From the NCBI RefSeq assembly GCF_051014685.1, contig NC_135059.1, forward strand, positions 5,022,001-5,086,000: a DNA stretch of 64,000 bases, in the 5' to 3' direction. The first letter of the stretch is position 1, and every line of letters begins with the position of its first letter. The notes beneath the pieces were generated by a model. It ran no database searches. It saw only the letters and a list, made by a program, of their open reading frames with translations, and was not told the DNA's origin. This DNA is from Ptiloglossa arizonensis (taxonomy: Eukaryota > Arthropoda > Insecta > Hymenoptera > Colletidae). A program made the position numbers and the translations under genes. Below are positions 47,045 through 58,395 of the stretch, piece by piece.

Positions 47045-48815
47045 CTGAAAGCAAAACAACACGGAATTATGTTTCAGTCGGATGTATCGCCCTGTTCCGA
47101 TAGTTTCGTGCAGAAACAACGCGCGAGTCGAACGCGGCACTCGGCAACGTGACGGAACCACGCGATGACGAGTGGAAAAAGCCCTGGTAACCGTCTCGAC
47201 AGCAATTTTTATTTACCAATCCCTCCGCGAAAATGGAAACGGCAAGATTCGCTCGTGAAATAAAAATTAACCGGCTTCTCCCCGCGGTATATTTCGAAAC
47301 TTCCATTGTTAACTCGGCGCAACTCTCTCGCGAACTGCCACGCGATGGATGCGGGAACGAGCCTCGATTACGGTTCAAAATTCCGAATAATTTTACGAAG
47401 TTACAGAAACATCGGTCTCGCGGCGGTGTTCCAAAATGTAACGGAATTTTGCAAGAGCGGCGTCGCACGGGTAATTAATTTTACAGAGAAACGCGTGACC
47501 CTCGAATAATTACGCGAAATTCCGTAAACGTGTTCCGGCGCTATTAATTCAGAACGCGTGGTGATTACTCAAAGGCTGTAACTCAAACATCGTTCATTTT
47601 ATATAAACATCCGATGATTGAATAAAATTCCAGAAACGTGTCCGTGTCTCTATCCCGGAATACAAAGCACGGAACACTCGGGTTACACAATTGTTGCCTC
47701 CGCTTGGGTCGTATACATTGTACACGCGTGTACGTATTTAGGATATTCGATAAAGGTTTCTTTTCGTATACAAAAGAGTATAGAAAGAATTGATTACGTA
47801 GCGATCGAAGTTAGCGGAGTTAGGTGTATCGAAAGTATTCTAAAGAGAAAAGAAAATCGAGTCTGAAAGGAATTGCGAGGCGTGTAGTTACGACAGATCG
47901 ACAGTTTTGCCACGAAGATTTTCTTCGTTAGAGTACGCACCCAGAAAGTGTACATACTGCGTTGTGAACAACTGTCAGCGTTTGAATATAGGATTTTTGG
48001 AAAAGAGAACTTTTCTTTAAAGTATTTGTAATTGTAATTCCTCGATAAATACACGTTAATTAAATATTGAAATCTGCGACTGTTCGGAGTAAATGTCTGG
48101 AAGATCGTTTCGAGCGACTGTAATCTCCCATTGTGTGTAAATGGTGTCTCCTGAAGACGAACTCTACTCGTTAAAGGCTCAACCCTGTAAATCACGGACT
48201 TGCAACCGCGATGATTAAATCAAATTCAAAAAAAAAAAAGGAAAACTCACTACGGTATCTCCGTATACGAAATAATTATCGATTGCATTTCGAAAATTGT
48301 CAATTTTGTACGAGGATAGGTTAAAGGATGCGTAGAACGTAGAACGATTCTGTAATCTCTGGTTTGCGAGCGAATCGTGGAAAACACGCTGTGAACCACA
48401 CGCGCCACCATTCTCGGCAAAACTTGTACGCAAATTCTGGACAGGAAGCTGACACTCGGCATCTTCTCCCACGAGGAATGCAAACACGGTGTCTTCTGTC
48501 CGAGGCATACCTCTTCCGTAGCTCAGATACCGGAATCCGAATGCATTACATCAGCGAGTAGTAAACTACTACTGGTTGAGCAAACTCGGCTCATTTCTTA
48601 AGCGGATACTTGATTATGCAACGCTCGTGTACCAACCTCCCCGTGGAGAAGTGAAAATCCTCCGAGCGAGCTCCAACCGCCATTTTACGATCGCGAGGCT
48701 GAACAGTATTCTTCGCGCGTTGCGTTGTTTCCATTAATCTTGGGACTTCTTCGATCGCAATACGGGTAAATGGTGAATATTCTTTCGAAATTGGGTATTG
48801 TAATCTTTGGTAATT
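47045..48815. other. intron upstream of the dpr-like exon
   Basis: Apart from the splice acceptor at its left edge, I see no exon, signal-peptide frame or repeat up to the G element at 48816. The 133-codon openings at 47067-47468 and 47794-48195 (minus) lack motifs. Confidence 0.5.
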
Positions 48816-48856
48816 GGGGATTGTAATATACGTATAAGTGGAAAATGAATATGCTC

Positions 48857-48883
48857 TTAAGTAACACGATAAGTGTTACTTAA
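48857..48883. repeat. conserved hairpin of family G
   Basis: TTAAGTAACAC and GTGTTACTTAA form perfect 11-bp arms around GATAA. The equivalent hairpin at 56834-56862 has 12-bp arms, also perfect. Confidence 0.85.
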
Positions 48884-49047
48884 CCATATCGGTAACTGTT
48901 GGAGCGAACGATGCAACTGTGAGGATCACCAAGCGCTTCGATAAGACCGACACATAACCCAAATAAGAGAATAATCGATAATCAAAAACCATGTATACAA
49001 ACCACCATAAACCACCGTCTGCTGAATAGAGATTCATTCATTGTGCC

Positions 49048-49065
49048 AGCTTACTCGAGTAAGCT
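49048..49065. repeat. 18-bp perfect palindrome of family G
   Basis: AGCTTACTCGAGTAAGCT is its own reverse complement. It is identical at 56653-56670. Confidence 0.95.
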
Positions 49066-49289
49066 ATCTTACGTTATCTTAATTATCAATTAACGTGTAT
49101 TTATCGAGGAATTACAAATACTTTACTTTAAAGAAAAGTTCTCTTTTGCACTACGGGAGTGTGGATAGTATCGATTAATTGTTACTCTGTCGCCGGTTTC
49201 ACGAGGACCGACTAAAACGTCTGACCCAGTACGAGCAACGACTACTTCCAAGACCGATCTTCCTCTCGCCCTAGAATACATTTAATACA

Positions 49290-49420
49290 TTGGGTTGTTC
49301 GGAAAGTGATTTCGTTTTCCAAAATGGAGAATATATCATTTGATAAAATGTCTATATACTCTAAACAAATCGTGTTTTGTTTTCACCGAAAAAAATGAAA
49401 CGACTTTCCGAACGATCTAA
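49290..49420 (+). mobile_element. mariner-type MITE, copy 2 (inside G)
   Basis: 131 bp with inverted ends TTGGGTTGTTCGGAAAGTGA and, at the other end, its near-complement reading TTAGATCGTTCGGAAAGTCG. Ends starting TTRGGTYGTTCGGAAAGT are typical of mariner. No transposase remains. It lies at the same place in all three G copies. Confidence 0.85.
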
Positions 49421-49560
49421 TAGCATTTGAGTTTTAGAAGATAATTAAAAGTCGAACGAATGTATTCCCTTACGAAAGGAAAACTTTATTCAATACCGGA
49501 CTACGTACACGTGGAAAATATTGTACATTATATTACGATATACGCGGAAACACTAACCCC

Positions 49561-50381
49561 TACGAACGTTCCGCGTAACTCGCTGAACAATATGGTGGAA
49601 TTAAATACGAAAAATTGTGAATCATTTTATTAAAAATACGATCGAAAACAATTAACTCTTTCAAATATATAATTTATCAGTTCAATTATGATACCTCATT
49701 CTTTTCCATTTCTATACATCTTTCATTTTTTAAATTCATACGCGACAAATGTTTCGCGAAAACATATTTATGAAAATATTGTTCCCCTCTGGTAATCATA
49801 TCGCCCGATTAAAATGGTACGAAAACAATTTCACGAAGAAACGACAAATAAATTACCGTTTGAAATCGTATCTCTTACGAGTCGATCTTCGTCTTGGTAA
49901 ATCGAAATAATAATTTCTCTCCCTGTATTCGTCTCGATACAGAAGAACAGTCTTATTAATACGATTAATCATTAGACTTTCGTGTTTTTCGCGGATTAAT
50001 TTCCGCGAATCTTGGGAACGAGGTCGGCCGTTCCGGTTTTAAATTCTCTCTGCGGGATTCATTTTTTTCTTCTCCCCTTTCGACTTCTTCCCTTTCCTGC
50101 CAGATATCTGGACACGTGTAACGTAATCTCTGTTCGAGTTCCCCGAATGGCCTCCGCTCGTCGAATAGCCGCCGGTCTATTCGGAACGCTGCCTCGTTAG
50201 TATACCTTCGAACCGTCTCTCCATCATCATCGATCATCATCAGACCGAGCGACGATATCCATTGGTAGTTGACAGGGATTGATCCAGGAGGGAAGTTGGT
50301 GTAATAAAACCTCCCTTGACTACGACTTTGCTAATACACCGGGACAAACCGCAGTGAAGAGAAGGAAAGGGGTTCTCCCTT
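49561..50381. other. non-coding stretch
   Basis: The first 80 bp (GCGTAACTC..TGAACAAT to AAAAATTGTGAATCATTT) also follow the G copy at 59 kb. The remainder is unique, with no gene recognised. Confidence 0.55.
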
Positions 50382-50774
50382 CGTTTTGCGTGTCCTTCGA
50401 AATAGAAAAACCGTGTCTGAATAAATCTAAGGACCAAAACGAGTGGTCTGCTTACAACGAGTTTATAGAGCAATGGTTAGTATCCATTCTCGTTATTCTC
50501 GAAAATTTCACGCGTTAAATGTTAATTCTTAAACGTAAATGTTTAATTCTTCGAATACGCACATTCAAACTCGGAAAGGAAGCACGGTAAAACATCTTCA
50601 CGAGTGTATTCACTCCCGTGACCTGTTTTCTCTTTTCTTTTGGTTTACGTTTTGCGCGTCCTTCGAAATAGAGAGACCGCGTCTGAATAATACCAAGGAC
50701 CTAAACGAGTGGTCGGTTTACAGCGAGTTTACGGAGCAATGGTTGCTATCCATCCTCGTCACTCTCGAAAATTG
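50382..50774 (+). repeat. Family F duplicated block with parallel open frames
   Basis: About 128 bp at 50382-50509 are repeated at 50648-50774. The frames read SFEIEKPCLNKSKDQNEWSA with EQWLVSILVILEN, and SFEIERPRLNNTKDLNEWSV with EQWLLSILVTLEN. The block between (50540-50640) has its own copy at 51496-51599. The peptides change at many positions, so selection for coding is not evident. No family recognised. Confidence 0.65.
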
Positions 50775-51092
50775 AACGTCGAGAGCGATATTTGCGTTTT
50801 ATCGCGACACGAGGAGGTGCAAACTGTGTACGTCGTGATTTTCCTATTTGCGAGTATTGTATGCACAAGTGTAATGTGTAAAATGAATTAATACTGCTCT
50901 ATATACAGCCTAGTCGAGCAATTCCGTGCAGAGTAGTAAAATGAAATTGGCGGCACGCAGTTTACAGTACGGACAGAATTGTGCTAAATTAAATACGAAA
51001 AAGTAATTTTCACCATTGCTCGTCAATATCGTTTGAACAGTTTGCTGTACGGCCTTTTTTATCGATATTTGGAGCAATTCAATTTACACGTG
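50775..51092. other. short unique stretch
   Basis: AT-rich spacer between the F block and the 222-bp duplication. AAATTAAATACGAAAAA at about 50993 echoes the sequence after the G copies. No gene. Confidence 0.5.
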
Positions 51093-51510
51093 GAAATTCT
51101 TTTTTTCTAAACATACTTTTTATTCGCAGATCGGAACCTTGGACTTAAAGCTTCCGATAAATTGTACCGAGACCTTGTGTCTAAAAGAGAAAAATTTACA
51201 ATAAGAATTGTCCTTTTTAGACTTTCTAACGGATAGTAAGAATAATTTTCAGATCGATTCGTTCGACTGCGCTCGAAGAAATGTTAATTCTTCGAATACA
51301 CACATTTAAACTTGGAAATTCTTTTTTCGTAAACATAATTTTTATTCTCAGACCCTTGGATTTTTAAACTTCCAATAAATTGTACCGAGACCTTGTGTCT
51401 AAGAGAGAAAAATTTAGAATAATAATTGTCTTTCTTAGACTTTGTAACGGATCGTAAGAATAATTTTCAGATCGATTCGACTGCGCTCGAAGAAATGTTT
51501 AATTCCTCGA
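51093..51510 (+). repeat. 222-bp tandem duplication
   Basis: GAAATTCTTTTTT starts at 51093 and again at 51315. Each unit then carries TAAATTGTACCGAGACCTTG, TAAGAATAATTTTCAGATCG and GCTCGAAGAAATGTTAATTC or a close variant. The second unit has small deletions. Confidence 0.88.
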
Positions 51511-51599
51511 ATACGGACATTTAAAGTCTCGAAGAAAGCACGGTAAAACATCTTTACGAGTACATTTACCCCCGTGACCCTGTTTTCTCTTTTCTTTCA
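51496..51599 (+). repeat. Family F upstream block, second copy
   Basis: It matches 50540-50640: TGTTTAATTC.TCGAATACG, GAAGCACGGTAAAACATCTT and CCCGTGACC.TGTTTTCTC. The end TTTTCTCTTTTCTTTCAG looks like a splice acceptor, but the same pyrimidine run is part of the repeat. Confidence 0.8.
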
Positions 51600-52978
51600 G
51601 TTCGCACGATGCTCTCGTGAATGTTTCCTCGCGAAAACCACCCCTTGCTGCACGGTTTGCCTCGGACAGGCCCGATCCGAGCTTCGTTCTCCCCGAAAAG
51701 CCCTTGAATTCGCACCGATGAAGCTCCAATCCGTTCTCGAGGCGTATCAATTTTCGAAAAGCACGAAAGACCGTTCCCCGAGCAAATTGGACCGTCCCCC
51801 GCGACCGTGGCGCGTGCGTCAACCAACGATGATTCGAAACGAGCGAATCGCGAGCTTTAAAAATTTCCAGGGAAAAAAAAAAGAAGAGAAAAAGAGGGGG
51901 GGGTGCAAAAAAACGACCACGCCGGAAAGAGAATTCTAATTGCATTCTCGCATGCTCTCGCCTCTCCTTTCTCCTTTTATGGGGCGGCGGATCGCGGCGC
52001 GTATTTTCCCCCGAGGTCGAAAACACAGCCGGATAAATTTAATTGGACCGGAGCCGAGCGTGTGCGCAGCTTGATGCGGAAAGAAAGAGAGTGTAGCGGG
52101 CAGCACGAGGTGCAAAACTGCTATCGAATTATCAAACGAACCCAACCAGAACGAGCCGCTGACATCGTAACTCGCCCGCGCTGACCGTTTCGCATAAACA
52201 ACGTCCCTGCCCAAACACAGCGGTATCCCGTTTCTATCGTTGCGCAACATTCCTCTCGCTCTCTCACCCTCGAGTTAACGCGCCGCGAGCCCGCTCCGAG
52301 CCCCATGAAGAGGAGAGGGGTGAACTCAGTGCGCAGATAACGCCCATATACACACCAGCACGCCCGGCGTCATACAAATGACCAACTTCCCTTCTCCTTC
52401 CCCGCCACACCCCTCCTTCCACGGTCAGCTTCGACCTCGCACCCCCCCTTTTCCACCTTTCCACCTTCCCCTCTCCCCTGACCGGCCCACTGATAACTCC
52501 AAATTAATTGACAAAAAGCAGAGCCCCGCGAATACGAACGAGCCGCGAAGCTCTACGCTCGAAAATCCTCGCTCGACGACTGTCGCAACGGCGAGCTGCA
52601 CTCTTTATTCCGTTCCCGTTGCACCGGGAAATGGCCTCGAAATTGAAGGGTAACGAGTTTACCGGGGCCCCATCGAATCGACGGACTCGAGAGCCAGAGA
52701 CAACATTCAACGACGAAGAAGGAAGACTACGAATTCGCTCAACGAACCCTCCATCTTGAATCAAACCGCGAGTTTTACCACTTATTGAGAGCGTTTGGAA
52801 CGTTTCGGAACGGAATGTACGGTGTACGTTCGACAATGTTGTTAGGTAGTTTTGTAATTGCACACTTGATGCAAGTACGCGAAGATGCATCGCGTATACT
52901 CGATCTTACGAATACAGATTCGATTGGCTCGTGAGGTTGAGCTACGAGACGTCGAGAAGAGAAAATGAACGATTTATC
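51600..52978. other. non-coding stretch
   Basis: CpG-rich with overlapping openings on both strands (175 codons at 51499-52026 minus, 121 codons at 51574-51939 plus), neither with a domain. Nothing else was recognised. Confidence 0.5.
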
Positions 52979-53295
52979 GTTGTAAAGTTCAGATTGTAAT
53001 GTGTAGTTTATTATTATATGCAGGGATCTCGCGTATACAGTAGTATAGTTTTTGTTCATATGAGAATACAAAGAAGAAACAAGTATACAGTAATATGGTT
53101 TGACGTGAACGACGATAGTGTTGTGTGGTCTTCGTGACTCTCGACTTGGAACTGAATAGAAAAAAACCAAAAGAAAAATAGCCAAACCGTTGACGACCCT
53201 TCCGCGCCAATATGGAGACAGTCCTTAAAACTGACATCGACCATTCGTCAACAATATCTGGTGTTCTTTAGATCATTGTTGCATTCGCTCCAACA
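52979..53295 (-). mobile_element. Family A LTR-like repeat, copy 4 (complete)
   Basis: On the minus strand it runs TGTTGGAGCGAATGCAACAA to GAACTTTACAAC, 317 bp. It is close in sequence to copies 5 and 6 and uninterrupted. It serves as the empty-site reference for the insertion in copy 5. Confidence 0.75.
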
Positions 53296-56012
53296 CCTAG
53301 AAATGATCTCAATTGAATATCCTACTAATGTTCCACTGAGTGTATCGATAGATGGAGATGGGAAATTGTTGGTTAGCGACGAGACAACTACCGTACATTG
53401 TATTTTCTGTTTGCTAATTTGTATACGATTTATTTAACAGGGTATTCTTTCTTTTGCTGTACGAAAAATAAATTTCAAGAATCTCTAAAATGCATTTGCT
53501 CTCGCGGTCCGAGTTTCGACTCCTGTTCGTATTCGTGAGTACCGATACCATTCGCTCGCCTCTCGGTATCGGCTTTTTCGGAAAAGGAGCTTCGCGCGGG
53601 AAAAGTTCCTTTGGAATACCCTCTAGCCTGGGAGAAAGAATCGAAAAGACGAAGAAAAGGCTTAGAAATGCAACTTTTCGCTAAAAGAAAAATACTAAGA
53701 GATACGTTCTCCCAAACTGACCGTAACTTTCACGCGAATGAAAACTTTGAATAAAACAAAGTACACTAGCCCAAACCGTGCACATTTATATAACGAATAA
53801 ACATTCCGAAAAAATTGCGTATTGGATTTCAGAAAAATTTCCAAATTTATCTTATTTTAAGCTTATCTTAAGCTTTTAAGATTTAACCCATCGCTGTTTA
53901 AAAATTTTTATTCCAAAACGATAAGATTTCGCTCGCGATTAATCATGGTAATTTTCATTGGCGAAATCTCGACGAGCTTCTCCGAAAATATCTTCGTCGT
54001 AGAGCTCGCTTTGTTCCGGTTCCGGAAGCGTCCGGTTTTTCCCTGTCCGACCAAGCATCGTCCATTTCTACTTTTTTATCCGATGCTGGTGGAAAAAGAG
54101 TCCGCACACGACTCGTTCGCTCGGCGTTTTTCTCGTTGCTTTATAATATTATAAACCGCAGCGCGGAGACCTGTAAACCGAGAATATTTTCTTTCCGTCT
54201 GTCCCCCGTTTCCCCTGCTACCACGAAGCTCGCCGTGCCGCGGAATATTTTTCTTTGGGCATTTTACGGGCGGCGTCGAGGGAGCATCTTTCTCTGTATT
54301 TCCCGTCAGGTTCCCGGCCATCCTCGTAGAGAATAACGCCGCTGGGCAAGCACCGTTAACGCCGAACTCGCGTTGAATTTCGTTTTCATTAGCATCGGTG
54401 GCTCGGTTAGACGAATTACACCGCGAATATCGCCCGCGGTCATTACGCGAGTAATTAAAACATAATGGGCGCAACCCATTCGATACAGAAGCCGAGAAAC
54501 TTTTTCAATGCGTCACGGGTACCTCCGGTATTCCCCGAGCGTGGGATTTCTCTCGTCGCGAGGTTCCCCGAGCCTCGTACCGTTTCATGAACGTACATCC
54601 TCGCAGTGTACGCTCGCGCGATACTCGATCCGAAGATTCGCGAAAAATTACATCTTTCGCCATCGAGCGTGGAAAACAATTACGAGCAACATTCGCAAAT
54701 TTGATTTCTCGCGTTCCAAGGCGAACGAAAAGTATACACAAATTGGAAAACTTGTTCCCCGTTTTACGTTTCCCTGTGCTCCGAAAGGAAGAAGCCTTCA
54801 CCTTTCCTTCCAAGGGAACAATAAGACGCTGGAGAATCATTCCGCGCCAAATAAGGGTTTAAGGGCTCTCTTTCCCAACGAAGCCCCGGAAGGATCTATC
54901 TCACGGGCTGTCCAAGAATTCCATCCCGCTCCCCTCGAGTGCTCGCCACCTAATTCGCGTCCCAACAGCGTCGTTCGCCTATTTATTTCCCAATTCGAGC
55001 TCTCGGTGCCTTTCCCCCCTCTCCATCGATACGTTAACGGTTCCACCGTTTATACCTTCGGATGCCCGTAGCAATCGATGCATTTGTCGTCGTGGATGGG
55101 TCACATTTTAGAACGCATCGAATAAAGGGAACGTGTGACAGTTTAACGTCGACGCCGGTAAACCGATAAAACTTCCGTCGCGTAGAAATAAAAAGAAAAA
55201 AGGAAGAAAAGGAAGAAAAAAAAAGAAGCTGGCTAGAGGAGAAGAAAAGGAAACGAAAGAAGGAAAAAGCACTCGTTTCGTTCCGCTTGCAACGTAAGGG
55301 ATCCGATAAAAGGGAGACGCTTGGTGAATTTCCTCGCGGCGTTCGATAAGCAGGCCGCGCGCTCCGTCCCCGGAATACAAATATCGCTTTCGAATGGAGC
55401 ACCGACGACGCGTACGTACGTCGGCATTAAGGCGAATTACTACGTGCTAAATCTCGCGGCGTTACGCTATCTTTCGTAGGCACTCGACTCGACCGTACCT
55501 CCACCTCCTCCTCCTCCTCCTACCTCCCAACCACCGCCCACTTCGCGAAATCTCTGCCGTCTATTATGACCGATTTTTTTTCATCCTCGACCCACGAAAC
55601 GAGTTTTTTATTTTCCGGAAGCATTATCCCGTGGTTCTCCCCCTTTACATCTCCAATCCGACCCTCCTCAGCTACCCTCGCGTATTTCGTGCGCCTTCTT
55701 CCCCCGTTCGTCTGGCCTCGAACGCCTCGCGTCGCGTCCCGGTGAAACGATGACGAACGACGTCTGAACCCGCAAAGGAGTACGAACGATGGGGTTGAAA
55801 AACCTCTCGACTCGGTTAAGTACTATGTAAATGTACGCGGGTCGCTGCTGCGAAAGCTAGAAAAACGATCGGAATTATCGAGTGACCCGTTTGCTCCTAC
55901 CATGAACAGATCGGTAGACGGGTAAACATTTATCTACCGGGGATAATTATTGCACTTTTCTTATACAATTGACCGTTGTTGCTTTCGTCAGTTATGAATG
56001 TTTATTCGAACG
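53296..56012. other. non-coding stretch
   Basis: CpG-rich part at 54,000-55,900 with a 187-codon plus-strand opening (54508-55071) that overlaps openings in other frames and has no domain. A purine-rich run lies at 55190-55265 and a CCT run at 55500-55530. No gene is supported. Confidence 0.5.
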
Positions 56013-56297
56013 TGTTGTAAAGTTCAGATTGTAATATGTGGTTTATTATGATACGCAGGGATCTAGCGTATACAGTAGTAGAGCTTTTGTACGTATGAGA
56101 ATAGAAAGAAGACTCTCGATTTGGAACTGAATAGAAAAAAAAAACAATAGAAAAAGGGGTTAGTGTTTCCGCGTATATCGTAATACAATGTACAATATTT
56201 TCCACGTGTGTACGTAATCCGGTATTGAATAAACTTTTCCTTTCATAAGGGAATACATTCGTTCGACCTTTAATTACCTTCTAAAACTCAAATGCTA

Positions 56298-56428
56298 TTA
56301 GGTCGTTCGGAAAGTCGTTTCATTTTTTTCGGTGAAAACGAAACACGATTTTTTTAGAGTGTACAAACATTTTACTAAACGATATATTCTCCGTTTTGGA
56401 AAACGAAATCACTTTCCGAACAACCCAA
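56298..56428 (-). mobile_element. mariner-type MITE, copy 3 (inside G inside A)
   Basis: 131 bp, the same length as copies 2 and 4 and at the same position within G. The plus-strand ends read TTAGGTCGTTCGGAAAGTCG and, at the right, CACTTTCCGAACAACCCAA. Confidence 0.88.
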
Positions 56429-56652
56429 TGTATTAAATGTATTCCAGGGCGAGAGGAAGATCGGTCTTGGAAGTAGTCGTTGCTCGTACCGGGTCAGACG
56501 TTTTGGTCGGTCTTCGCGCAACCCGCGACAGAGTAACAATTAATCGATACTATCCACACTCCCGTAGTGCAAAAGAGAACTTTTCTTTAAAGTAAAGTAT
56601 TTGTAATTCCTCGATAAATACACGTTAATTGATAATTAAGATAACGTAAGAT

Positions 56653-56670
56653 AGCTTACTCGAGTAAGCT
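56653..56670. repeat. 18-bp perfect palindrome, second copy
   Basis: AGCTTACTCGAGTAAGCT, unchanged from 49048-49065 although neighbouring bases differ. Confidence 0.95.
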
Positions 56671-56833
56671 GGCACAATGAATGAATCTCTATTCAGCGGA
56701 CGGTGGTTTATGGTGGTTTGTATACATGGTTTTTGATTATCGATTATTCTGTTATTTGGGTTATGTGTCGGTCTTTTCAGAGCGCTTGGTGGTCCTCACA
56801 GTTGCATCGTTCGCTCCAACAGTTTCCGATATA

Positions 56834-56862
56834 GTTAAGTAACACTTATCGTGTTACTTAAC
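56834..56862. repeat. family G hairpin, second copy
   Basis: GTTAAGTAACAC and GTGTTACTTAAC form perfect 12-bp arms around TTATC. Confidence 0.88.
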
Positions 56863-57044
56863 AGCATAGAATAGCGAGATATTCATTTTTACCTATACGT
56901 ATATTACAATCCCCGTTCAACAAACCGTTGACCGCGTAGCTGACGACCCTTTTGCACTGATACGAAGACAGTCCTTAAAACTGACATCGACCATTCGTCA
57001 ACAATATCCGGTGCTCTTTAGATCATTGTTGCATTCGTTCCAAC

Positions 57045-57717
57045 GATATATAAACGCGAGTATAGTTCATTCGAACGTAACGTTCCCCTGCCGAACGATG
57101 AAAGAATAACGACCGATCGACACGAGGTATGGTAAAACCTAAAAGTACGACAGCGCGGCACACGCTGATTTTCAAAAAGAAACATTTTTAACAGACATTG
57201 ATCCAAATATTTCGTTCGACGATAATCCTCAAAAGAGCACGAAGAAAGTATTACGAAACGGTTGCTCCGTTTAATTTAAAAATAAATCATCGAGCTTGAA
57301 ATATTCTCAGAACCGAGATACTTCGGCACGGCGCATCTCCCATGAAATCGAACAACTTTTGTCTCGAACGTTTCATTTCGTCCGTAAAAATAAACGAGTC
57401 GCCCCATTTGTCACGAATATTCCCGTCCTGTATAGATCGTCGATAAGAATAAATTCAGCGAATCGTTACTCGAACGTTAAGATAAGTTTTAAGAACGCCC
57501 ACTACGATACCACCCCAACGTCGATTAATATCGACTTTGTACAGAAACGCTCGCAGGATAAGATTATCCGAAGTAACTTGTACAGCGAGCCAACAAGATA
57601 TTAATCACGGGGGAAGATTGAGAACCTCGGGCTAGAAGAAGGTAATTAGAGAAAGCTTTAATCGGGAAGACAGGAGAAGGCTTTGCCTTGCAGATTTCAA
57701 AAGAGTAGCTTCACGCC
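57045..57717. other. non-coding stretch
   Basis: Mixed composition. A 102-codon plus-strand opening (57296-57604) has no motif. Nothing else was recognised. Confidence 0.5.
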
Positions 57718-58057
57718 TTGGGGAGCCTAAATCAAAACTTACCACTCTGCTCTTTCCCCCTGTTCTCTTCTCCTTCGTTTTCGACCTTGTCGCGTAGCAA
57801 TCGTCCAACGAGAAAGAATCCAACCGAGACTAGTTTCGGAAAGCCTAAATCGAAACGCCCACCTAATCTCATCCCTCATCTTTCGCTTTCCCTCTTTTCT
57901 CACATTGTCGCGAAGAAATCGTCGAACGAAGAGACATCGGAGCAGAGTGACTTCTCGTTTCGGAGAACCTAAATCGAAACGCACTACTCTCGTCTGTTCT
58001 CGACCTTTCAACCTTGTCACGGAGGAATCGTCCAGCGGAGAAGAGACCAACGAACCA
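57718..58057. repeat. ~118-bp tandem triplication
   Basis: Units start near 57718, 57836 and 57958 with GGAGCCTAAATC, GGAAAGCCTAAATCGAAACG and GGAGAACCTAAATCGAAACG. Each later carries TTGTCGCG.AG.AATCGTC followed by AACGA or AGCGG. Spacings of about 118 and 122 bp are not equal and not both multiples of three. The minus-strand peptides FDLGSPRREATLL and FDLGSPKREVTLL come from the repeat. Confidence 0.85.
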
Positions 58058-58345
58058 ATTGTTTCCCTCGTTTTCCGGAGGGATGTTACGCGGAGGAACA
58101 CAGTGGGCGACAACGGGCCAACAAAGTAAATTTCCACTCTCGCAGAAATTATAGGATTTCGCGACAGCGTGCAACGACATCGCTGACACGACGTTGTCGC
58201 GTGTACAGGCGTCCACGCAACCGGACCACCGATGTGTCGACTGGCAGAGCGACCGCACTTTACGAACTTTGTGGCGAAAATATATGATTCTCCCGGTGGC
58301 CTAGTGGGACCGTAAAGTTTCGTCCTCGTTGTTTCGAGTGGCGAA

Positions 58346-58395
<50 letters not shown>

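Larger units (their letters stand above)
48816..49560 (+). mobile_element. Family G element, copy 1
   Basis: The copy is 745 bp, starting GGGGATTGTAATATACGTAT and ending GGAAACACTAACCCC. It aligns over its whole length with the reverse complement of 56156-56914. It carries a hairpin, an 18-bp palindrome and a 131-bp mariner-type MITE. It has no open frame of useful length, so it is non-autonomous. The ends are short, imperfect inverted repeats (GGGGATTGT against GGGGTTAGT). Homology with the 59-kb copy continues about 80 bp past the CCCC end, so the true right border of the ancestral unit is uncertain. Confidence 0.75.
56156..56914 (-). mobile_element. Family G element, copy 2, nested inside family A
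   Basis: 759 bp from GGGGTTAGTGTTTCCGCG to TATTACAATCCCC on the plus strand, the reverse complement of 48816-49560. Bounded on both sides by family A sequence, it gives the best definition of the G ends. No clear target-site duplication is visible; a few bases at the left junction differ from the uninterrupted A copies. It is inverted relative to copy 1, with 6.6 kb between them. Confidence 0.85.
56013..57044 (-). mobile_element. Family A repeat, copy 5, split by a G element
   Basis: The two halves 56013-56155 and 56915-57044 together rebuild the full A unit seen at 52979-53295. The break falls between the AAACCGTTG and the GAAAAA landmarks. The inserted 759 bp are the family G element. The A copy is therefore older than this G insertion. 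Confidence 0.85.

Noticed and set aside
51580..51700. Splice-acceptor-like TTTTCTCTTTTCTTTCAG with a following open frame
   Set aside because: The pyrimidine run belongs to the duplicated F block and no matching donor or domain follows.
51499..52026. 175-codon minus-strand open frame
   Set aside because: It covers a pyrimidine tract and part of a duplicated block; no domain visible.
54508..55071. 187-codon plus-strand open frame
   Set aside because: It overlaps other openings, has no domain, signal peptide or splice context, and sits in CpG-rich DNA where stop codons are rare.
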